Source: Lindgomyces ingoldianus
Taxonomy: Eukaryota > Ascomycota > Dothideomycetes > Pleosporales > Lindgomycetaceae
Reading direction: 5' to 3'
NCBI RefSeq assembly: GCF_010093535.1
Contig: NW_022985194.1
Span: forward strand, 641,211-681,311
Length of the DNA stretch: 40,101 nucleotides
Shown here piece by piece: positions 33,688-40,101 of the stretch. The first letter of the stretch is position 1; each line of letters opens with the position of its first letter. The notes under the pieces were generated by a model. It was given only the letters and a program-made list of their open reading frames with translations, made no database searches and had not been told where the DNA came from. The translations under genes and the position numbers were made by a program.

Positions 33688-35250
33688 ACATACTTTACAG
33701 GCAAGTTGCTTACACACCTAAGTTACTTACTTTTACTAAGACCCTACTAAACTACTTTTTCTACACTAATGTATTCTTAATAACACTACTTAGACATGCT
33801 AAAAGAATGTTAGATATAGCTTATGCTCTAAGCTTTTAAATAAGACATAAAACTCTTAAAGAAACATACTATAGCTATGTATAAAGTCTTTTAAAAGATA
33901 ATAAATAACTATTGCACTAGATAACCTTTATAAGCTAATTCTATAGCTAACTTATAAAGGCTAGGTAATAATAAAAAGTAGGTAATTATTAAGACTATAC
34001 TTAAGCTATATATACTATAATTTTTCTTTTAAATAGCATTTATAGCTAATATAGCTAACGTACCTAACAGGTTGGCCGGCTACTTTTGCTAAGCCCTTAC
34101 TAAAACCACCCTATTCTCTTGCAAAACAGCCTACTTTAGCCCTATATAAAGTAATACAACATAAGATATTATTTAGAGTCTACTTTTACTACTTACTTAT
34201 ATGTATGTAAGTTATGCCTAGTCTAATTACACTACTTATATTACCTTTAACTTAGCTTACTTTTTTTTTAGCGCGCACCTGCGTTTTTAGCTTCTTTTTA
34301 TTACTACGCGCTTTAAACTCTTTTAAAGTAGTTAAACAAGCTCTATTTTTAACTATTAAAGTCTTTTCTGCCTAAATCTACTTTCTTTTATGCAATTTAT
34401 GTTATGTAGTAGCTTTATTTACTACTTAAAGCTTTATAATCTTATAGCCTACTTTATTATATTAATGCCTTAGATAACTATTATCTACTTTTTATTACCT
34501 TACTATATTACCTTTAGCTGTCTTTATCTTTTTAAAGCTATAATAACTACTCTAGTTAATATATAGCCTATTATAAAGCCTAACTTATTAAAGTTATACA
34601 TGTTTTTATTTTAAATACTATACTTAGCTTTTATGTTAGCTACTAGGTAAAACTAGCCTTAGATAACCTTTAGATTTTTATAAAGCACTCTCTTATAATT
34701 ATACTTATAATTAAACTTTATTATAAACTTAAGGCAGTGCTTAACTTGTATACTAGGCTAGTTTAAGCTAACCTAGCCTAGATTACGCTCTGCAGGCAAG
34801 GAATTAGCTATATTAGCTATAGTTGTAAGCCTAAAAAGAAATCTGTGTGTAATAAGCTTAAGTATATACTTAACAACAACTTTTTTTTTAAGCTTAGTTA
34901 AATTTCTTAATTTAGGCTAGCATTCTGCTTGTAAAGGCTGTCTAGCGTGTTAATTACTTAGTGTTGTGTAAAAGACATTATAGATAGCTATAGTGTGTTA
35001 TAAGAAGAGTTTTAAGTTTTATTTAAAAGCTTAAAGAGTAAGCTGTATTTAACATTCTTTAGAAGATTTAATCTAGTGTTGTTGTTAAGGCATTATGTAG
35101 ATAGGTAGAATTTAGTAGAGGCTTGGCAAAAGTAGCCGGCCAACCTATGTGGCCGGCTAACCTGTTAGGTACGTTAATTCTTTACATGCTAAGTATAATC
35201 TAGGCTATATTAGCATAAACTAGCCTAGTATATTTATAAAGTGTTATTTA
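33688..35250 (+). mobile_element. Fot1/pogo element of second family, split by a nested insertion
   Basis: The left end ACATACTTTACAGGC after TA (33686-33687) is a RIP-decayed form of the ACGTACTTCATGGGC end at 39782. The transposase N-terminal region runs on the plus strand to gctaatatagcta at 34057 and resumes after the nested element at 35175 with attctttacatgctaagtat, matching the uninterrupted text of the related element near 2960-3030. The rest beyond about 35250 is missing, replaced by an LTR. Coordinates include the nested element. Confidence 0.7.
34058..35174 (-). mobile_element. Internally deleted Fot1/pogo transposon, copy 2, nested and inverted
   Basis: This is the inverted copy of 2613-3727 (1117 versus 1115 bp), with the same ACGTACC/GGTACGT ends and the same duplicated ggttggccggc block at its 5' end. 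It carries the same internal deletion after the VIQGINA-coding region. It sits between TA dinucleotides (34056-34057 and 35175-35176) inside another pogo-type element. RIP decay is heavier than in copy 1. There is no coding capacity. Confidence 0.88.
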
Positions 35251-35547
35251 TCTAACGATTCTCGTTCCATCTTAGGTCGCCCGGAACCCATCTGAAGGGT
35301 CCCTGTATCGGCTTAACCCTGACTCAACCTGGCCCTAACTCTGCCCTGCCCCCTGCTGTTACCCCTATTCCCTTATATATTTAGTCGCACCTCGCTCTGT
35401 AGCTAGCTTAGTAGTTTTCTAATATCCTTTTGTACAAGGCCTATAGGTGTTAATAGCATTCTAGGTTTAGAGTCCCCACGCACTCCTATATGCCTCTAAG
35501 TGGATTCCTACTGCATTTAGACCTATTGTCTTGCCTGCGCTGTTACA
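35251..35547 (+). repeat. Probable LTR of a Ty3/gypsy element
   Basis: A GC-richer 297-bp block starts tctaacgattctcg and ends ctgttaca, a near match to a TGTAAC/GTTACA terminal pair. Ccttatatattt (about 35370) could be its TATA box. It lies just ahead of gypsy internal sequence in the same direction, so it is likely the 5' LTR. No clear target duplication is visible because the left side abuts a truncated pogo element. Confidence 0.5.
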
Positions 35548-35678
35548 TTATATTAAAAAACTTACTTTTGCTAGTAACAGCCTTATTAATAATATTACAC
35601 TAATTATTTATTTAACTATGTCTAAGCTCTAAAACATGTTTAATTTAGTTTAAGTTATAATACTTACACACTGTTATT
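35548..35678 (+). mobile_element. Gypsy internal leader, left of nested insertion
   Basis: AT-rich. From 35638 (tttagtttaagttataatac) it matches the start of the copy at 7014, showing that the gag element was contiguous before the insertion at 35679. Confidence 0.6.
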
Positions 35679-37414
35679 AGCGGAGCTTGCTCCGCTCCTT
35701 TCTGTAGACTTTAGTTTTCTTTAGTTAGGGCTTAGCAGCTAAGAATTACTGCTTTTAGCCTTTTTAGGCTCACATAAGCATAAAAACAGCAGATCCTTAG
35801 ATAATTATTTCCTGCGCAAAAACTAAAACCTTGCTGCGCGTGTTGTCTAATACCTATCTAATACCTTCTGCTATAACCTATAACATAGTACCTCTGCTAT
35901 TTAACGCTAATAAACCTCCCCTACTTTATAATAATTATTATCACTCTATAGATCTACAGAGAGACAGGACGTTCCTCTAATAGAAGGTTTAATGTGCGCC
36001 CTGCAATACACAAATCTAGGCAAGGAAGCGCCCTACCTAGGGCAGCCCTATACCTCTACTACTAGCTAAGAGGCGCGCTCTTGCTAATATTACATATGTT
36101 ACAAATAATAGACTACAACCCTATATCCTACTATTGTCTCCTCTAGTACCCCTATGTTGTTATTGTTCTACGCTATTAGACTAGGCAAATAACATGTTTA
36201 AAAAAAATAGCAAGTAAAAGACTTTATATTAAAAGTGTTACTAATTAAAAAGTAAAGTTAATATTTATACTATAAATAAGAAACTAGCACATGTATTGCC
36301 TTTTATAAACTTTAGCCTATTAAGCTCTCTTCTTTGCAACATTTCTATATAATAGACGCCTTAATAATTTCTTTAATATAAAATTTTTAGCCTATTAAGC
36401 AACCTCTTTAATATACTACTTATGCTATTTACTTTAATTAGTTTAAGTACATAATGTACCTAAGAGCTACTATTAACATAAAGAAGGTTTTAGTCTACAC
36501 CCTCTTAGTTGTAGAGAGCAGGTACAAATAAAAACAACTTTAGCAACAGTTTAGATAAGAACATTAATGTAAATATCTTTCTAGACGCTAAGCGCTGTGT
36601 GTATAATTTTCTATCTGCGCTTATACCTATAAATTTTAATAATATTAAATTCCTTAAAGACTAGGCTATACTAAAAGTTAATAAGGGCTATATTAACAAC
36701 TTTTATAAAGGTCTACTTAATATTAAGTTAGATACATGCACTACTTATAATTAAAAGTAGTTTAACATAGGATTAAATTAACAGAGTACTTGTAAAAAGT
36801 GCGCTACTAATTTGCTTAAATATAAACATAAAAAGAAATTTATTCTACTTTAAAAAGATATAAATAACTTTAATCCTAGCCTTTTACTAAACTTTTTTAA
36901 GTTAACTACTACTAAAGAGTAACTACTAGCACGCGTACACATTAATATAATAAACCTCTCTACTAGAGTAAGTAGGCACTTTGCGCATTGTAAACAACTA
37001 CTAAGTCTTTTATTATAACTTTAATAAAATGTAAGTGCTAATGTATTAGTATTAAATAAGGTATTAGACTTATTAATTTATAAGCACTTAGCTAGCTGCT
37101 ATCTATGGCAAGCGCATTACTATCTAGGCTTAAGATGTGCAGCTTGTTATTTGCATTACTTAGAATTTTAGCTAGTACTTTAACTTTACTAATAAGTACT
37201 TGCGTAGATAGACCTACTAAGAGGTGTTTTCTTGCATAGTATTTATAAGTATATAGGTCTTTGCGTGGAATTTATAGGAATATAGTTTATAGGTTTTAGT
37301 CTACAGACTACCTTTTATTATCTGCTCTGCTTATAGTCTTCTTCTATAGGCTTCTTCTAATGCAGTCTTCTTCTTTAGAAAGAGTTTAATAAGTGACTTA
37401 AAACAAGCTCCGCT
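35679..37414. mobile_element. 1.74-kb DNA element with 11-bp terminal inverted repeats
   Basis: It begins AGCGGAGCTTG and ends CAAGCTCCGCT, a perfect 11-bp inverted pair. The left tip is also part of an 18-bp palindrome (agcggagcttgctccgct). It interrupts gypsy sequence that is continuous in the copy at 7010-7800, which confirms that it is an insertion. The inside is RIP-mutated with no readable protein, and I found no target duplication, so the superfamily is open (hAT- or Mutator-like non-autonomous elements are possible). Confidence 0.7.
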
Positions 37415-38686
37415 TATGCATTTATTTATAAACTGTTATAGTATGTTATTAAACTATTTAGTCTATAGACTAGATTCTATTAACCTTTAGTTAACTAAAG
37501 CCTTTAGGTTTAGAACTTCCTATCCCCTGTAATTAAGATTACCTTTAAAAAAGTTGCAAAAAGTGCGCTAAAGTAGAAACCTAAAGACTACTAATAACTT
37601 ATTAGAATTAAAGGTAACTGCTAATGTCTAACTAACTACCCCCTAATTCTAAATTTAAAATACACCCTAGCTAAAGTAAGCCTTCTAGAGTTAATTAACA
37701 ATCTATGTTAACAGCTAAACCCACTTCTGCAGCACTTAAAGCTATACTTCTACTTAATTTAGAGTTAACTCTTAGTAGTATATTTATTAATAATTAGATT
37801 GCTAAATTATAAGCACAGCTTAAGCAGCTAATCTAGCTAAAAACTACTAGTTAACCCCTACTAACTACTAAATTACCCTTAATAACACCCTATACTACTC
37901 TTACTACTCTAAGTACAAGAGACTTTTTAGCCACCTTTTAGACCTAGCAAATCTACCTTACTAAACATATGCCTAAGATTAAGATCCTTACAGACAGCAA
38001 AGAACATATGTTTAAATAATAGTAAGCCTTTATTACAAACAGACTTAACATTAATTTAGATTACTATTAAAGTAAGCGCGCACGCATAGCATTAATATAG
38101 AGACATACAGCTAGTATCGCGAAGAATTATCTAGAGCTAGGATACCTAGCTAAATTAGACTAGTTTTAGTTTAAGAGTGTAAAGGATATAATAAAGCTCT
38201 TATAAGCTTATTTTATTACTATTTAGAAGAAGACTAAGGCACAACAAGCATTCTAAACTCTTAGAATAGATAAAGAGGAGCTGTTTCCTACATTTAAAGC
38301 GCGCTTTATTAGTGCTGCTATTAAGAGAAAGGTATCCTAGTTAGATTAGTCTTTCTACCTATAAAAGAAGCTTCCCCCTAGCCTACAGGTACTAAACTAT
38401 AGTTTTAAACATACCTAGGTAAACTCTTTTAAAGCTATAGTAGCTTACCTTACAGCGTACAATCTAGAAAGAAGGACCTATAGAAAAGACCTTGTTATTC
38501 TATCTAAATTATCTCTAATTAACAAACTACACCTGCTACCCTAATAATTAATAACTGCATGCGTAGCGTTTAGTTTAAAGGACACTGCTAGCAGTGCAAA
38601 AGAATAATTTAGAGCAAGGACACCTAGCTAAATTAGACTAGTTTTAGTTTAAGGATGCAAAGGACATAACAGCAATACTTTAAACT
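37415..38686 (+). mobile_element. Ty3/gypsy-like gag remnant, copy 2
   Basis: It is collinear with 7010-7800. Read through RIP stops the plus strand gives gag text: an F-QWQASITNRLN block, LAKLDQFQFKSVKDII, FPTFKARFISAAIKRKV, YLQKKLPPSLQVLNYSFK and SFKAIVAYLTAYNLERR. This is the typical order of the fungal gypsy gag/retrotrans_gag region. A partial second copy of the LAKLDQF segment recurs at 38607-38675 (about 68 bp repeated from 38130-38205). It is less decayed than the 7-kb copy. Pol is absent. Confidence 0.72.
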
Positions 38687-38987
38687 TGTTAGATATGCGC
38701 ACCTACTGTCAAGACAGGAGTAACGCTTGACAAAAGCTGCTACATAGTACAAGCAATAAGCTTGAACAGTATGTTGCAGCAAATTGCAGCATTTTGCAAG
38801 CTAGTCGCGCATAGGGCAAGTGCGCAAGGGACTTAGATTAGCAAAACAAAAAGCTAAGCAACACAAGTAGAGCAGAAAAAGGATTAATAAATTAACATAA
38901 TTAATATAATTAATTAATTATCCTATACATTATATCTAAACCTATTATTTATCTTAGAAAGCCTAGAAACAGTGCTTTAATCTAATA
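38687..38987 (+). repeat. LTR, TGTCAGAT family, short-array allele
   Basis: This is a 301-bp RIP-decayed copy of the solo LTR at 5303-5763 (starts TGTTAGAT, ends ATCTAATA). It has only two to three decamers in place of 18. The flanking 5-mers (aaact and attaa) differ, so it is not a simple solo LTR and may be the 5' LTR of the sequence that follows. Confidence 0.85.
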
Positions 38988-39781
38988 ATTAAGAGTCTTA
39001 GTGCCCCTATTAATACAAAATGGCCACCTAGCCTCCTTAAGACGCGACAGTTGTCCTTTAAGACCACACTAACTACAGAGCCTAGATAATGCAGCTGCAA
39101 TTAAGATGTGTAGCGCACAGCATCTGGCCGCAAGTGGATCCTAAGTTAACTATCTAAATAATCTCTAAACTAAGAGCTCTAGAGATACTGCTAATAGCTA
39201 AGTTTTTACTAGCCTCTAACATTAAAACGCCTACGCACATAAACAAGCTATTAATAAGCAGTGTTAGAGCCTTTAAAAAAGCTATTAAATACTACAAGAT
39301 TAAGGCTAATAAGTACAAGAGTAACAGATATAATTATAAAAGAGAGTAATTAAGCTTTTAATAGATTATTGTCTTTATCTAGTTAACAGTTAGCCTGCAT
39401 CTATAGTGTACATGCTGTTCCCTAGATTAACTACTTAAATAGTAGATTATAAACCTTAAAGCTATAGTAAGTGTTAACAACTAATTTAAACAAGAATGTG
39501 CGCGTAACTAATATAATGCATTTTTAAAGCTACTAAGAAACGTAAGCATATAGAACCTATAGCTAGTAAAGTATAATTACGCTGCTATAAAAGTAGAGAC
39601 ACAAAATGTTCTAGAAACAACACAGTTTAATGCTGTTACAAAGGACTTTCTAACTACTATAAATAAAGTTACCCCTTATTAGTCTATAACCTTTTAGAAA
39701 AGTAGACAGTTTACACTAAACATAAATTAAAAAGAAATAATAAAGCGCTTTTAAAAACATATAATGTTAAATTATCTAATA
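38988..39781 (+). mobile_element. Probable Ty1/copia internal region (gag trace)
   Basis: AT-rich with RIP stops. Read through, the plus strand includes KAIKYYKIKANKYKSNRYNYKRE followed by a Q-rich ILSLIQLTVS-like segment, which resembles the Y-Y-KREQ-AL--L---I--TV stretch of copia gag. It lies directly after an LTR in the same orientation, which supports the reading. It is cut off at 39781 by the pogo element. Confidence 0.45.
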
Positions 39782-40006
39782 ACGTACTTCATGGGCGAGT
39801 TGCTCACACACCCGAGTCGCTCACTTTTGCTAAGACCCCACCCTAACAAACTCTATTATGGCCCATAACAACCCGCTCTGGCACTATATAGTACAGTACA
39901 GCCTAGAATATTATTTAGATACTACTTCTGCTTCTTGCTTACACGTTTGCGCGTTATGCCTAGTCTAATTGCACTATCTGCAGCGCCTTTAGGATAGCTT
40001 ACCTAC
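39782..40006 (-). mobile_element. Fot1/pogo element of second family, 3' end fragment
   Basis: It starts after TA with ACGTACTTCATGGGCGAG and carries the inverted 3' end of the element (gttatgcctagtctaattgc), matching 262-490 of this window. It is interrupted after about 225 bp by the LTR at 40007; the interruption is visible because the other copy continues through the same point (cttacctactttagc). Confidence 0.75.
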
Positions 40007-40101
40007 TGTGACGGCGTGTACCGCCTCACATGCTCTGCGGCATCAGCTCCCTCGCTTGCGCAACAAGTAGCACGCTAGTGCTACAAGTAGCGCCTTGGCA
40101 G
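40007..40101 (+). repeat. LTR start, TGTGACGG family, cut by window end
   Basis: The first 95 bases of a repeat shared with 7997 onward (TGTGACGGC, ctcacatgc, tagcgccttggca). It is inserted into the pogo fragment. GC content is normal, so it is a young insertion in an old RIP-decayed target. Confidence 0.7.

Overview
The window is nuclear DNA of a filamentous ascomycete (Pezizomycotina). The genes resemble those of Eurotiales such as Aspergillus and Penicillium, but the genus is an inference. The signs are short 46-60 bp GT-AG introns with CTAAC/CTGAC-type branch sites, pyrimidine-rich leaders, a ribosomal protein L12 gene with a 4-nt first exon, a secreted GH20 hexosaminidase of the Aspergillus NagA type, and AT-rich blocks of transposons carrying the C-to-T/G-to-A decay expected from repeat-induced point mutation (RIP).

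The layout is bipartite. Positions 1-7.9 kb and 33.65-40.1 kb are AT-rich, stop-filled, nested transposon graveyards with no intact gene. Recognisable parts include an LTR family with 5-bp target duplications and an internal 10-bp tandem array, a Ty3/gypsy gag present in two differently decayed copies, two inverted copies of the same internally deleted Fot1/pogo element (one inserted into a related pogo element), a 1.14-kb foldback element with 212-bp inverted repeats, and a 1.7-kb element with 11-bp inverted repeats inserted into the gypsy copy. Between the blocks lies about 25 kb of normal-GC, gene-bearing sequence.

The most interesting part of the island is 9.4-18.5 kb, where five metabolic genes lie side by side: a zinc MDR dehydrogenase (9445-10604, minus), a sugar-phosphate cyclase of the dehydroquinate-synthase superfamily closest to the C7-cyclitol/4-deoxygadusol synthases (11304-12627, plus), a histidine-phosphatase enzyme (12945-14050, minus), a cytochrome P450 (14637-16263, minus) and a sugar-type MFS transporter (16839-18517, plus). 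The set could cyclise a sugar phosphate, reduce or oxidise the ring, remove phosphate, hydroxylate it and move a polyol across a membrane. I propose it as a candidate C7-cyclitol or gadusol-like biosynthetic cluster. The gene identities are well supported; the joint pathway is an inference.

From 18.5 to 26.9 kb the island is gene-poor. It holds a truncated P450 pseudogene, two small acidic orphan ORFs, and a 1.76-kb element with about 198-bp terminal inverted repeats enclosing a cysteine-rich 82-codon ORF. From 27.4 to 33.4 kb come ordinary conserved genes: ribosomal protein L12, a family 8 glycosyltransferase of the secretory pathway, and the beta-N-acetylhexosaminidase. All exon structures were worked out by hand from reading frames and splice signals; no homology search was run.
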